DNA of 64,000 nt from Pseudooceanicola sp. HF7 (lineage in GTDB: Bacteria > Pseudomonadota > Alphaproteobacteria > Rhodobacterales > Rhodobacteraceae). The DNA is taken from the NCBI RefSeq assembly GCF_011806405.1, contig NZ_JAATOW010000005.1:62001-126000 (forward strand). The letters are read 5' to 3'. Below the pieces are notes generated by a model. The model was given only the letters and a program-made list of their open reading frames with translations, ran no database searches and was not told the DNA's origin. The translations under genes were made by a program, and so were the position numbers. Position 1 is the stretch's first letter, and every line of letters begins with the position of its first letter. This document shows positions 51,395-60,507 of the stretch, one piece after another.

Positions 51395-53035
51395 ATGACG
51401 GACGAAAATGCCGACCAGGGCATACCAGCCCCGGAAGGGGCTGCCGATATCATCGACACCGATTACGAGATCGGACAGGACAATATCGACGGTCAGGTCG
51501 GGCCTTTCGGCTTCGACATCCATAACCCGGTCTTCCTGGTTTCGGGCCTGGCGATCGTCGCCTTCGTCTTTTACACGCTGGCGCTGCCCGAGCAGGCCGG
51601 TTCGGGTTTCACCTGGCTTTTCAGCACGGTGACCACCAGCTTTGACTGGTTCTTCCTGGGGGCTGCAGATTTCTTCGTGATCTTCTGCCTGCTGCTGATC
51701 GTCTCTCCGCTGGGCAAGGTCCGGCTGGGCGGGGCGGATGCGACCCCGGATTACAGCTACATCGGCTGGTTCGCGATGCTCTTCGCCGCCGGCATGGGCA
51801 TCGGCCTGATGTTCTACGGCGTCTCAGAGCCGATGAGCCACTTCTCCAGCTCCTTCGGCGGCATCGCCAGCGAGGGCGGAGTGCGTACCGACTGGGCACC
51901 GCTGGGCGGCGCTGAAGGCGATGCAGAGGCCGCGACGCGCCTTGGCATGGCCGCGACGATCTTCCACTGGGGGCTGCACCCCTGGGCGATCTACGCCATC
52001 GTGGCGCTGGCGCTGGCCCTGTTCAGCTACAACAAGGGTCTGCCGCTGACGATCCGCTCTGCCTTCTACCCGATCCTGGGCGACCGGGTCTGGGGCTGGC
52101 CGGGCCACCTGATCGACATCCTGGCGGTCTTTGCGACGCTCTTCGGCCTGGCCACATCGCTTGGCTTCGGGGCAACCCAGGCCAATGCCGGCCTGAACGA
52201 GCTGTTTGGCGTGCCGATCAACGACACCGTGGAAGTTCTGCTGATCTCCGGCATCACCGCCATCGCCCTAGTCTCCGTGCTGCGGGGCCTGGACGGCGGC
52301 GTCAAGATCCTGTCGGAAATCAACATGGGCCTGGCCTTCCTGCTGCTGGTCTTCGTGCTGATCGCCGGTCCGACCATGCTGATCCTGACCGGCTTCGTGG
52401 ATTACCTGGTAGCCTATGTTCAGTACCTGCCTGGCCTGGCCAATCCCATCGGGCGCGATGACGTGAACTTCAGCCAGGGCTGGACCGCGTTCTATTGGGC
52501 CTGGTGGATTTCCTGGAGCCCCTTCGTCGGCATGTTCATCGCCCGCGTCAGCCGGGGCCGTTCGGTGCGCGAGTTCATCATCTGCGTGCTGCTGATCCCC
52601 AGCCTGGTCTGCGTGCTCTGGATGTCCGTCTTCGGCGGCGTCGCGATCGACCAGGTCGTCTCTGAGGGCTACACCGCCGCGCAAGAGGCCGATCTGCCCA
52701 TCCAGCTGTTCAAGATGCTTGATGCGCTGCCGCTGGCCGGCATCACCTCTCTGATCGGGATCGTGCTGGTCATCGTCTTCTTCGTGACCTCCTCGGACTC
52801 CGGCTCGCTGGTGATCGACACGATCACGGCAGGCGGCAAGGTCGACGCCCCGGTGCCCCAACGGGTCTTCTGGTGCATCTTCGAAGGCGCCGTGGCCATC
52901 GTGCTGCTGCTCTCTGCGGGTGGGCTGTCCAGCCTTCAGTCCATGGTGATCTCCACCGGGCTGCCTTTCACCATCGTGCTGCTCATCATGTGCTTCGCGA
53001 TCTGGAAGGGCCTGCGGTCAGAGATGAAGGCCTGA
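51395..53035 (+). CDS. BCCT-family transporter (betaine/choline/carnitine type)
   Basis: The 546-residue inner-membrane protein has twelve hydrophobic helices. The BCCT signature is A-A-G-M-G-I-G-L-M-F-Y-G-V-S-E-P (about residue 132), together with the aromatic W-A-W-W-I-S-W-S-P-F-V-G-M-F (about 370) that forms the substrate box, and F-F-V-T-S-S-D-S-G-S. Substrate is a quaternary ammonium or DMSP-type osmolyte; sodium or proton coupling is not decided. A terminator follows. With bmt and the corrinoid gene in the same window it could feed betaine methyl groups, although not in one operon. Confidence 0.92.
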   Translation: MTDENADQGIPAPEGAADIIDTDYEIGQDNIDGQVGPFGFDIHNPVFLVSGLAIVAFVFYTLALPEQAGSGFTWLFSTVTTSFDWFFLGAADFFVIFCLLLIVSPLGKVRLGGADATPDYSYIGWFAMLFAAGMGIGLMFYGVSEPMSHFSSSFGGIASEGGVRTDWAPLGGAEGDAEAATRLGMAATIFHWGLHPWAIYAIVALALALFSYNKGLPLTIRSAFYPILGDRVWGWPGHLIDILAVFATLFGLATSLGFGATQANAGLNELFGVPINDTVEVLLISGITAIALVSVLRGLDGGVKILSEINMGLAFLLLVFVLIAGPTMLILTGFVDYLVAYVQYLPGLANPIGRDDVNFSQGWTAFYWAWWISWSPFVGMFIARVSRGRSVREFIICVLLIPSLVCVLWMSVFGGVAIDQVVSEGYTAAQEADLPIQLFKMLDALPLAGITSLIGIVLVIVFFVTSSDSGSLVIDTITAGGKVDAPVPQRVFWCIFEGAVAIVLLLSAGGLSSLQSMVISTGLPFTIVLLIMCFAIWKGLRSEMKA

Positions 53036-53082
53036 TCACGGCGAAAGCGCCCCCCGATCAAGGGGACACCTGACCAACGGAG

Positions 53083-53116
53083 ACCCCGGCAGCCTGGCTG
53101 CCGGGGTTTTCTTTTT
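53083..53116 (+). terminator. Terminator after BCCT gene
   Basis: ACCCCGGCAGC (53083-53093), loop CTG, GCTGCCGGGGT (53097-53107), then TTTCTTTTT. Confidence 0.95.
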
Positions 53117-53169
53117 GATCTTCTGGAATTTTCCCTACGTAGACAGGGGAAGGAACAAAGGAAGACCGC

Positions 53170-54591
53170 ATGCCCGCTGCCACGATCCTCTGGTTTCGCC
53201 GCGACCTGCGGCTGAGCGATCACGCCGCCCTTGATGCCGCCCTCAAGCGTGGCGGCCCCATCATTCCCCTTTATATCCGCGACAGCACCACCGACGGGCT
53301 GGGGGCCGCCGCCAAGCTGCGGCTGGAGCTGAGCCTGAAAGCACTCGCCGATCAGCTTAGCCAGATGGGCGCGCGGCTGATCCTGCGCTCTGGCCCTGCG
53401 CGGGAGGTGCTGGAAGAGCTGCTGCGCGACACCGGGGCAGAGGCCGTCTACTGGCACCGTCTTTACGATCCCGAAGCGATCGAGCGTGACAGCCGGGTGA
53501 AATCCGCCCTTGGCGACGCCGGGATAGAGGCGCGCAGCTTCTCCGGCCACCTGCTGTTCGAACCCTGGAGCGTCTCGACCCAGCAGGGCGGCTATTACAA
53601 GGTCTACAGCCCCTTCTGGCGCGCGGTGAAGGACCGCGAGCTGCCCGATACGCTGACCGCCCCCGGCACGCTGCCCGCGCCAGACCGCTGGCCGGAGAGC
53701 GAAGACCTGGCGGACTGGGCCCTGAGCAAGGCCATGAATCGCGGCGCAGCTGTGGTGGCCGCCCATGTGGAGGCCGGCGAAGCAGCCGCCCAGCAGAGCC
53801 TTGCGATCTTCGCCCGCGACCGGATCGAGGACTACCGCGCGCGGCGCGACTTCCCGGGCGAAGCGGCGACCTCTGATCTGTCCCAGCATCTGACCACTGG
53901 AGAGATCTCTCCGCTGGCCTGCTGGCACGCGGGGCTGCGCGCCGTGGAGGCGGGCAAAGAGGGGGCCGGGACCTTCCTGAAGGAACTTGTCTGGCGTGAG
54001 TTCGCCTATCACCTGATGTTCCACACCCCCCGGATCCTGACAGACAACTGGCGCGAGGGCTGGGAGGAGTTTCCTTGGGACACCGATGCCGACAGCCCGC
54101 AGGTGCTGGCCTGGAAACAGGGCCGCACGGGTGTGGCGCTGGTCGATGCCGCCATGCGCGAGCTCTTCGTCACCGGGCGAATGCACAACCGCGCCCGGAT
54201 GATCACCGCCAGCTACCTGACCAAGAACATGCTTTGCGACTGGCGCATCGGGCGCGACTGGTTCGAGGACTGCCTGGTGGACTGGGACCCGGCGTCCAAC
54301 GCGATGGGCTGGCAATGGGTGGCGGGCTGCGGACCGGATGCCGCGCCTTATTTCCGCATCTTCAACCCGGAGACCCAGGCGGAAAAGTTCGATCCCGACC
54401 AGAGCTACCGCCGCCGCTGGCTGGCAGAGGGGCAGGGGAATCCGCCGGACACCGCGCTGGCCTTCTACGAGGCCATGCCGCGGTCCTGGGACCTGTCGCC
54501 CTCTGACGATCCGCCCCGGATGGCGCAAAGCCTGAAAGAGGGGCGTGAGGCCGCGCTGGCTGCCTACCAGGAGCTAAAGGCAGAGGATTAG
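53170..54591 (+). CDS. phrB: DNA photolyase (class I CPD type)
   Basis: Photolyase splits cyclobutane pyrimidine dimers with blue light. The 473-residue protein begins with the antenna-binding Rossmann domain (L-W-F-R-R-D-L-R-L-S-D-H). Its helical FAD domain has E-F-A-Y-H-L-M-F, W-K-Q-G-R-T-G-V-A-L-V-D-A-A-M-R-E-L, M-H-N-R-A-R-M-I-T-A-S-Y-L-T-K, and D-W-D-P-A-S-N-A-M-G-W-Q-W-V-A-G, which bear the FAD contacts and the Trp triad. Sequence alone does not exclude a cryptochrome, but these motifs are those of CPD photolyases. Confidence 0.93.
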   Translation: MPAATILWFRRDLRLSDHAALDAALKRGGPIIPLYIRDSTTDGLGAAAKLRLELSLKALADQLSQMGARLILRSGPAREVLEELLRDTGAEAVYWHRLYDPEAIERDSRVKSALGDAGIEARSFSGHLLFEPWSVSTQQGGYYKVYSPFWRAVKDRELPDTLTAPGTLPAPDRWPESEDLADWALSKAMNRGAAVVAAHVEAGEAAAQQSLAIFARDRIEDYRARRDFPGEAATSDLSQHLTTGEISPLACWHAGLRAVEAGKEGAGTFLKELVWREFAYHLMFHTPRILTDNWREGWEEFPWDTDADSPQVLAWKQGRTGVALVDAAMRELFVTGRMHNRARMITASYLTKNMLCDWRIGRDWFEDCLVDWDPASNAMGWQWVAGCGPDAAPYFRIFNPETQAEKFDPDQSYRRRWLAEGQGNPPDTALAFYEAMPRSWDLSPSDDPPRMAQSLKEGREAALAAYQELKAED

Positions 54592-54709
54592 GCGCAGGTC
54601 CACGACGATCCGCGCAGCCACGCTTCGCTGTACCCTCTGACCTTGTGCGCCCCCGGCGCGCCATCTACCACTAAGGCGAACAGCGACAAGACACTTTCCG
54701 GAGGCCCCC

Positions 54710-55834
54710 TTGGCGAGCAATCTCTTTCTTTTCGGCACGCTGCGCCATGCGCCACTGCTGGAGGCCGTCGCCGGCACCCTGCCGCCCCTGCTGCCTGCGG
54801 GGCGCGAGGGATTCCGCATTGCCCCCTCGGGCGAGGGCGACTGGCCGGTGCTGGTTCAGGAACCCGGCGCAACGGCCCACGGCCTGCTGATCCGGGACAT
54901 CCTTCCGGACATGCGCGATCGCATCGCCCATTACGAAAGCGCCTTCGACATGCACCTGCGCGAATGCCAGGTCGAGGTGAACGGGCAGGTGGTCCCGGCA
55001 GAGGTCTTCGTGCCGGCCAATCCGTCGAGCGTGCTCTCGGGCCATTGGAACCTGGACGCCTGGGTGGCCAACCGCGCCCCCGCCGATATCCTTGCCGCGC
55101 AAGAGATCATGGGGCTCTGGGGCCGCTACGAGGGCGATGAGCTGCGCTTTCGCGTCTCGCAGATCGAAGCGCGCGCCTATGCCCGCCTGCGCGCCCGAGA
55201 TCAGGCCGTGCCGCATCGTGTCGGCACCGGGCCCCATGACCCGCAGGTGGAGCTGCTGTCGCGCCAGGACGAACATGCGGGGTATTTCTTTACCAGGACC
55301 TACCAGCTGCGCCATCGCACCTTCTCTGGCGGGATGTCACCCGAGGTCCGCAGAGAGGTCTTCCTGGCCCCCGATGCCGCCATCGTGCTGCCCTATGATC
55401 CGGTGCGCGACCGGGTGCTTCTGGTAGAACAGTTCCGCATGGGCCCCTTTGCCCGCGGAGAGGATCTGCCATGGATGCTTGAGCCGGTCGCCGGGCGCAT
55501 CGATCCGGGCGAGGATCCCGAAACCTGCGCGCGCCGCGAAGCGAAGGAGGAAGCCGGGCTGGACCTGACGCGACTGCTGCACATCGCCTCCTGCTATCCG
55601 ACTCCGGGCTGCGTGTCGGAGTATTTCCATTGCTATCTTGGCATTTGCGACCTGCCGGACCGCGCCCCGGGCACCTTCGGACTGGAAGAAGAAGCGGAGG
55701 ATATCCGGACCCACGTCCTGAGTTTCGACGACGCAATGGAACTGATTTCTTCCGGCGAGGCCCGGAATGCGCCGCTCATCCTTTCGCTGATCTGGCTTTC
55801 GGGCAAGCGTTCCCAATTGCGGGGCGCAGCTTGA
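54710..55834 (+). CDS. GGCT-like/Nudix fusion protein
   Basis: The 374-residue protein is a fusion. Residues 1-165 resemble gamma-glutamylcyclotransferase/AIG2 proteins (start L-F-L-F-G-T-L-R-H, then ARAYARLRAR). Residues 190-370 are a Nudix hydrolase with box G-R-I-D-P-G-E-D-P-E-T-C-A-R-R-E-A-K-E-E, then A-G-L (about 260-285), of the ADP-ribose pyrophosphatase type, with E-Q-F-R-M and E-Y-F-H-C-Y nearby. The start is TTG, 5 bases after GGAGG. The Nudix part should hydrolyse ADP-ribose or a related nucleotide; the linked cyclotransferase domain may act on a modified peptide or be inactive. Confidence 0.82.
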   Translation: MASNLFLFGTLRHAPLLEAVAGTLPPLLPAGREGFRIAPSGEGDWPVLVQEPGATAHGLLIRDILPDMRDRIAHYESAFDMHLRECQVEVNGQVVPAEVFVPANPSSVLSGHWNLDAWVANRAPADILAAQEIMGLWGRYEGDELRFRVSQIEARAYARLRARDQAVPHRVGTGPHDPQVELLSRQDEHAGYFFTRTYQLRHRTFSGGMSPEVRREVFLAPDAAIVLPYDPVRDRVLLVEQFRMGPFARGEDLPWMLEPVAGRIDPGEDPETCARREAKEEAGLDLTRLLHIASCYPTPGCVSEYFHCYLGICDLPDRAPGTFGLEEEAEDIRTHVLSFDDAMELISSGEARNAPLILSLIWLSGKRSQLRGAA

Positions 55835-55890
55835 GTTAGCCTTGGGGCAGCGATACATCAGGATCGACAAAAGTTGGAAGGAAGTGCTCG

Positions 55891-56922
55891 ATGTTCATCG
55901 CCCAGGATCTGGCTAGCGCCATTGGCCACACGCCGCTGATCAAGCTGCGTCGCGTGAGCGAGGAAACCGGCTGCACCATTCTTGGCAAGGCGGAGTTCCT
56001 CAATCCCGGCCAGTCGGTCAAGGACCGCGCGGCGCTCTACATCATCCAGGATGCGGTCAAGCGCGGCGCGCTGAAGCCGGGCGGGACCATCGTGGAAGGG
56101 ACGGCTGGCAACACCGGCATCGGCCTTGCGCTGGTAGGGGCCTCCATGGGGTTCAAGACGGTCATCGTCATCCCCGAGACCCAGAGCCAAGAAAAGAAGG
56201 ACATGCTGCGCCTTGCGGGCGCTGACCTGGTGCAGGTTCCGGCCGCGCCCTACCGCAACCCCAACAACTTCGTGCATTACTCCGAACGGCTGGCCCAGGA
56301 GCTGGCGCGCACGGAAGAGAACGGCGTGATCTGGGCCAACCAGTTCGACAATATCGCCAACCGTCAGGCCCACGTGGAAACCACCGGCCCCGAGATCTGG
56401 GAACAGACAGGGGGCGAGGTCGATGGCTTTGTCTGCGCGGTCGGCTCCGGCGGCACGCTGGCAGGCGTGGCCGAGGCGCTGCAACCCAAGGGCGTCAAGG
56501 TGGCCCTGGCCGATCCCATGGGCGCGGCCCTTTACAGCTATTACAAGACCGGTGAACTGGCGGCAGAGGGCTCTTCCATCGCCGAGGGCATCGGACAGGC
56601 GCGGATCACCGCCAACCTGCAGGGCTTCACGCCGGACTTCGCCTACCAGGTCCCGGACGAGGAAGCGCTGCCCTATGTCTTTGACCTGCTCAGCGAAGAG
56701 GGGCTTTGCCTTGGCGGCTCTTCCGGCATCAACGTGGCGGGCGCCGTGAGGATGGCAAAAGAGATGGGGCCGGGACACACGATCGTGACTGTTCTTTGCG
56801 ATTATGGCACCAGATACCAGTCAAAACTTTTCAACCCCGATTTCCTGAGGGAAAAGGGGCTTCCGACGCCGGGCTGGCTTCGTGAAGCGCCCCGCTCCAT
56901 CCCGGGAGTATTCTCGGAATAA
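55891..56922 (+). CDS. Cysteine synthase A-type PLP enzyme
   Basis: The 343-residue enzyme has the PLP Lys in N-P-G-Q-S-V-K-D-R-A-A (near residue 45), the substrate-binding E-G-T-A-G-N-T-G-I-G-L, and the phosphate loop G-S-G-G-T-L-A-G-V (about 184), as in O-acetylserine sulfhydrylases. The C-terminal extension (residues 310-343, REKGLPTPGWLREAPR) is longer than in E. coli CysK and typical for a second family branch. It could make cysteine or another beta-substituted alanine. A large MscS gene follows after 15 bp. Confidence 0.88.
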   Translation: MFIAQDLASAIGHTPLIKLRRVSEETGCTILGKAEFLNPGQSVKDRAALYIIQDAVKRGALKPGGTIVEGTAGNTGIGLALVGASMGFKTVIVIPETQSQEKKDMLRLAGADLVQVPAAPYRNPNNFVHYSERLAQELARTEENGVIWANQFDNIANRQAHVETTGPEIWEQTGGEVDGFVCAVGSGGTLAGVAEALQPKGVKVALADPMGAALYSYYKTGELAAEGSSIAEGIGQARITANLQGFTPDFAYQVPDEEALPYVFDLLSEEGLCLGGSSGINVAGAVRMAKEMGPGHTIVTVLCDYGTRYQSKLFNPDFLREKGLPTPGWLREAPRSIPGVFSE

Positions 56923-56937
56923 GACGAAAGAAGGCCC

Positions 56938-59442
56938 ATGCTTCGGACCATCGCGACCCTCCTCCGCCTGCTGATCGTTGTGACATTGATGGCAGGGGGG
57001 CCGGGGATCGCGTTGGCCCAGCAGGCCGGATCCTCTGGTGCCGCCGCCCAGTCGGGCGAGGGCCCGCATGCACTGAGCGAGTCCGACCTGAAGGAATGGG
57101 AAGCCCTGGCCGACCAGGCCGAGGAGCTGGTCAACAACGACTCCGCCTCGGACGCCGCGCTGACAGAGGTGCGGGGCAAACTGTCCTACTGGCGCGGCCG
57201 CTTCGACGATGCCCAATCGGCCAACAGTGCGGCCATCCAGGCGGTGCAGGCCCAGCTGGACACCCTGGGCGATCCCCCGGCAGAGGGGGAACCGGCCGAG
57301 TCGGAAGCGGTCGCGGATCAGCGCGAAACGCTCCAGTCGCGCCTTGATGAGCTACGCGCGCCGGCCCGCGCGGCAGAGCTTTACTACGCAGAGGCCGACA
57401 GCCTCATCAGCTCGATCGACGCGATCCAGCGTAGCCGGCAGGCAGATGAGTTCCTGGAGCTCACTCCGACGCCGCTGAACCCGGCAACCTGGCCGACAGC
57501 ACTTAGCGACCTCACGGGCTACTTCGAGGCCATCGTCACCAATGTCTCCGGCAACTGGGACGATGCCGGCAAGCGGTCAGAATTCCGCAATAACCTGCCG
57601 CTAATCCTGATCATGCTGGTGGCCGCCGGGGTGCTGGTCATGCGCGGCGTGAGCTGGCTTGAGAGCCTGGCCAACCACTTCATCGGCGATGACCGCTCCG
57701 CACAGCGCTGGCTGCTGCGCTTCGTCGTGTCGCTGGCACAGATCGTCGTACCGGTCTCCGGCCTTGTACTTGTCTCTGTTGCCGCGGCCCGCAGCGGGCT
57801 TTTCGGGGCGGAGGGCAACGCGCTGCTGCACAGCCTGCCAGCGGTGGGTGTGCTGCTTTATACCGCGCGCTGGCTGGGGCATTACGTCTTCCCTGTCTCC
57901 GACAACGTTGATGCCTCAGTCTATCTCAGCACCACGCAACGGCGCGAAGGGCGGGTCTACCTAATCACCTACGGCGCGCTGATGGGCATCCTGGTTATGA
58001 TCAAGGCCGCTGCCGAGGCCGCGGACTGGCCCGATCAGACCTCGGATGTGCTGGTCCTGCCGGTGCTGGTGGTCATGGCGCTCTTCATGCTGCGGATTTC
58101 GCGCTTCATCATCCTGATGGGTCAGTACACCGAGGATGACGGGGAAGAGCACGGCTTCCGCAAGCAGCTGGTCATGGTGCTGGGGCGGGTCGTCTTTTTC
58201 GCCGCCATTCTGGGGCCGATCCTGGCCGGCATTGGCTATTTCACCATGGGCGAAGCGCTGATCACCCGGACCGGCAGCAGCCTGATGGTAATCGCGCTGC
58301 TGTTCATCCTGCAACGCCTGATCATCGAGATTTACGTTCTGATCACCCGGGACCGGGACGGCGTGAAGGACGCGCTGCTGCCGGTGCTGCTGGGCTTCCT
58401 GCTGACGCTCTGCTCTCTTCCGATTTTCGCCCTGATCTGGGGCGCGCGGGTCACCGACCTGCTGGAGCTCTGGACGCGCTTCCTGCAGGGCTTCTCTGTT
58501 GGCGGGCTCACGATCTCTCCCAGCAACTTCATCATCTTCGCGGTGGTCTTCGTGGCCGGCTACGTGGTCACGCGGGCGGTGCAGGGGGCACTGAAGACCT
58601 CTGTCCTGCCCAAGACCAAGCTGGACCTTGGCGGGCGCAACGCGGTGGTCTCAGGCCTTGGCTACGTGGGGATCTTCCTGGCCGCGCTGGTGGCCATCAC
58701 CATGGCGGGGATCGACCTCAGCTCTCTTGCCATCGTCGCCGGTGCGCTGTCCGTCGGTGTCGGTTTCGGCCTTCAGACCATCGTGTCGAACTTCGTGTCG
58801 GGGATTATCCTGCTGATCGAACGCCCGATTTCCGAAGGCGACTGGATCGAGGTCGGCGGGCAGATGGGCTTTGTTCGCTCCATCTCCGTCCGCGCCACCC
58901 GGATCGAGACCTTCGACCGCACCGATGTCATCGTGCCCAACGCCGACCTCATCTCTGGCCAGGTGACGAACTGGACACGCGGCAACCTGGTGGGCCGGCT
59001 GATCGTCAAGGTCGGCGTCGCCTATGGCACCGATACCCGCCGCGTGCATGGCATCCTTCAGGAAATCGCGGAAGAACATCCGATCATCGTGCTCAGCCCG
59101 CCGCCGGGCGTGGTCTTTGCCGGCTTCGGGGCAGATTCGCTCGATTTCGAGATTCGCGCGATCCTGCGGGACGTCACCCAGATCATCGACGTGCAGACAG
59201 AGCTGAACCACCAGATCGCCGAACGATTCGCCAAGGAAAACATCGAGATTCCCTTCGGTCAGCGCGATATCTGGCTGCGCAATCCCGAGGCGCTGGCCAA
59301 GGCGGCCATCGAGGCCCGCAAGGACGGGGCAGAACAGAAAACCGCGCCGCCCGCAAAGCCCGCCGATTCCTCGCATATTACGCGCGACGACATGCATGAC
59401 GGCGACGACGGAGAAGCAGAGGCAGACCCGGACGCCGAATGA
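56938..59442 (+). CDS. Large mechanosensitive channel (MscS family, DUF3772)
   Basis: The 834-residue protein has a signal peptide (VTLMAGGPGIALAQQ), a periplasmic coiled-coil DUF3772 region (about 40-200, repeats of ELVNNDSASD and QETLQSRLDELRAP type), about ten hydrophobic helices (near 220-600) and the MscS pore: T-K-L-D-L-G-G-R-N-A-V-V-S, G-V-G-F-G-L-Q-T-I-V-S-N-F-V-S-G (about 610-625), then the beta domain E-G-D-W-I-E-V and V-P-N-A-D-L-I-S-G-Q-V-T-N-W-T. It opens under membrane tension and protects against osmotic shock. It shares a transcript with the upstream cysteine synthase gene. Confidence 0.92.
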   Translation: MLRTIATLLRLLIVVTLMAGGPGIALAQQAGSSGAAAQSGEGPHALSESDLKEWEALADQAEELVNNDSASDAALTEVRGKLSYWRGRFDDAQSANSAAIQAVQAQLDTLGDPPAEGEPAESEAVADQRETLQSRLDELRAPARAAELYYAEADSLISSIDAIQRSRQADEFLELTPTPLNPATWPTALSDLTGYFEAIVTNVSGNWDDAGKRSEFRNNLPLILIMLVAAGVLVMRGVSWLESLANHFIGDDRSAQRWLLRFVVSLAQIVVPVSGLVLVSVAAARSGLFGAEGNALLHSLPAVGVLLYTARWLGHYVFPVSDNVDASVYLSTTQRREGRVYLITYGALMGILVMIKAAAEAADWPDQTSDVLVLPVLVVMALFMLRISRFIILMGQYTEDDGEEHGFRKQLVMVLGRVVFFAAILGPILAGIGYFTMGEALITRTGSSLMVIALLFILQRLIIEIYVLITRDRDGVKDALLPVLLGFLLTLCSLPIFALIWGARVTDLLELWTRFLQGFSVGGLTISPSNFIIFAVVFVAGYVVTRAVQGALKTSVLPKTKLDLGGRNAVVSGLGYVGIFLAALVAITMAGIDLSSLAIVAGALSVGVGFGLQTIVSNFVSGIILLIERPISEGDWIEVGGQMGFVRSISVRATRIETFDRTDVIVPNADLISGQVTNWTRGNLVGRLIVKVGVAYGTDTRRVHGILQEIAEEHPIIVLSPPPGVVFAGFGADSLDFEIRAILRDVTQIIDVQTELNHQIAERFAKENIEIPFGQRDIWLRNPEALAKAAIEARKDGAEQKTAPPAKPADSSHITRDDMHDGDDGEAEADPDAE

Positions 59443-59581
59443 TTTCGACCTGCCGGGGGCAGTTGACGCAGCGATCCATGGGGTCGCGGCACAGGGGCGC
59501 AAATCATTGGTCAGAAAAGTTGAAATTAGACGATCTTGGCCCTTGAACTCCCCCGGCTGGTAGGGCTAAAGAACGCCCCAC

Positions 59582-59671
59582 GGAGAGGTGGCCGAGTGGT
59601 CGAAGGCGCACGCCTGGAAAGTGTGTAGGCGGGAGACCGTCTCCAGGGTTCGAATCCCTGTCTCTCCGCCA
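59582..59671 (+). tRNA. tRNA-Ser (GGA)
   Basis: The class II tRNA has a long variable arm, anticodon loop CTGGAAA (GGA), T-loop TTCGAAT and a 3' end reading TCTCTCCGCCA. CCA is encoded (59669-59671). Confidence 0.96.
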
Positions 59672-59700
59672 TCATCACAAGCTGATGATATTGCAGCGGA

Positions 59701-59732
59701 AAACCGGGTCCCTTTGGGGCCCGGTTTTCGTT
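59701..59732 (+). terminator. Terminator after tRNA-Ser
   Basis: AAACCGGG (59701-59708) pairs with CCCGGTTT (59720-59727), followed by TCGTTTG. Confidence 0.85.
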
Positions 59733-59804
59733 TGTGCAGGGTCTACTGAGTTCAGGTGGCCCGATGTCCCCAAGGGGGCACCGGGCCGGGAAAGAGCGCT
59801 GCAG

Positions 59805-60161
59805 TTACTTCACCACGTGCCAGACACCGCCCACGCCATCGCCGTTGGTCTGCCCCGGGCGCTTGTCGCCCGCCCAGTAGTAAAGCGGCATCTCCTTGAA
59901 GGCCCATTGGGCCTTGCCGTCCGCGCGGGTCACAAGGGTGAAATCCCCCTCAGCCGCGGCATCCGAGCCGGCGAGGAAGGGTGGCCAGCTGTCAGCGCAG
60001 CCCCCGGCGCAGTTGCTGACACCGGGCGCGTCCTTGTCGAAGATGTAGAGGGTCATGCCGGCCTTGTCGGCCATCACGCCGGAGTCCGAGACGGCGGCAG
60101 GCGCGGCCAGTGCGGCGCTTGTGCCAAGGGTGAGGGCGGCGATCAGGGCAGTCAGTTTCAT
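59805..60161 (-). CDS. Secreted lipoprotein-like COG4315 protein
   Basis: The 118-residue secreted protein has a signal peptide (MKLTALIAALTLGTSAALA, cleaved near residue 20). Its repeated motif is L-Y-I-F-D-K-D-A-P-G (near residue 38) with S-N-C-A-G-G-C-A-D-S-W-P-P (Cys pair) and L-Y-Y-W-A-G-D-K-R-P-G (near 91), the Y-x-(F/W/Y)-x-x-D repeat of COG4315. Function is unknown; some members are thought to act in redox or metal stress. A longer upstream frame exists but the signal peptide fixes this start. Confidence 0.85.
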   Translation of the reverse strand: MKLTALIAALTLGTSAALAAPAAVSDSGVMADKAGMTLYIFDKDAPGVSNCAGGCADSWPPFLAGSDAAAEGDFTLVTRADGKAQWAFKEMPLYYWAGDKRPGQTNGDGVGGVWHVVK

Positions 60162-60507
60162 AGTGTGTCTCCTTGGATGGGCGACGGACCACCCTGGCCC
60201 GTTCGCTGACAAGGCTTTGTCGCCTTAGCTCGGGCAACGGTTCAAAAATCGTCGAAAGTTTCTTTGCCAGTTTTCTTTTTGGGGGCCAGGCCACGCGGCG
60301 AAGCCGTATCGGCAAGAAGACAGACGGGCCGGGAGGGCGCAAAAGTTTCCCTTGTCGCCTCAAGGTTGTGGCGTCACCTTGAAGAAAGATCTTGCCGTCC
60401 GCTGCAGGGAACGCCGCGTCAGACGCCTTCTTCCAGGCAAGGGCATGATTATGTGTGACATTCGGGACCGGCCAAACGCCCATCCCTGATCCAGAAGGAG
60501 ACAGTAG
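60162..60507. other. 346-bp intergenic region with no supported gene
   Basis: No gene, tRNA or clear repeat is seen. A long minus-strand frame crosses it, but its codon use is not coding-like and it has no ribosome site. A CGGCAAGAAGA tract (about 60308) matches the end of the dispersed repeat but lacks its hairpins. The last bases (AGAAGGAGACAG) form the ribosome site of the next gene. Confidence 0.4.

Noticed and set aside
60162-60507. Minus-strand gene upstream of the COG4315 protein
   Set aside because: The frame only extends the secreted protein region and its codon use is not coding-like.
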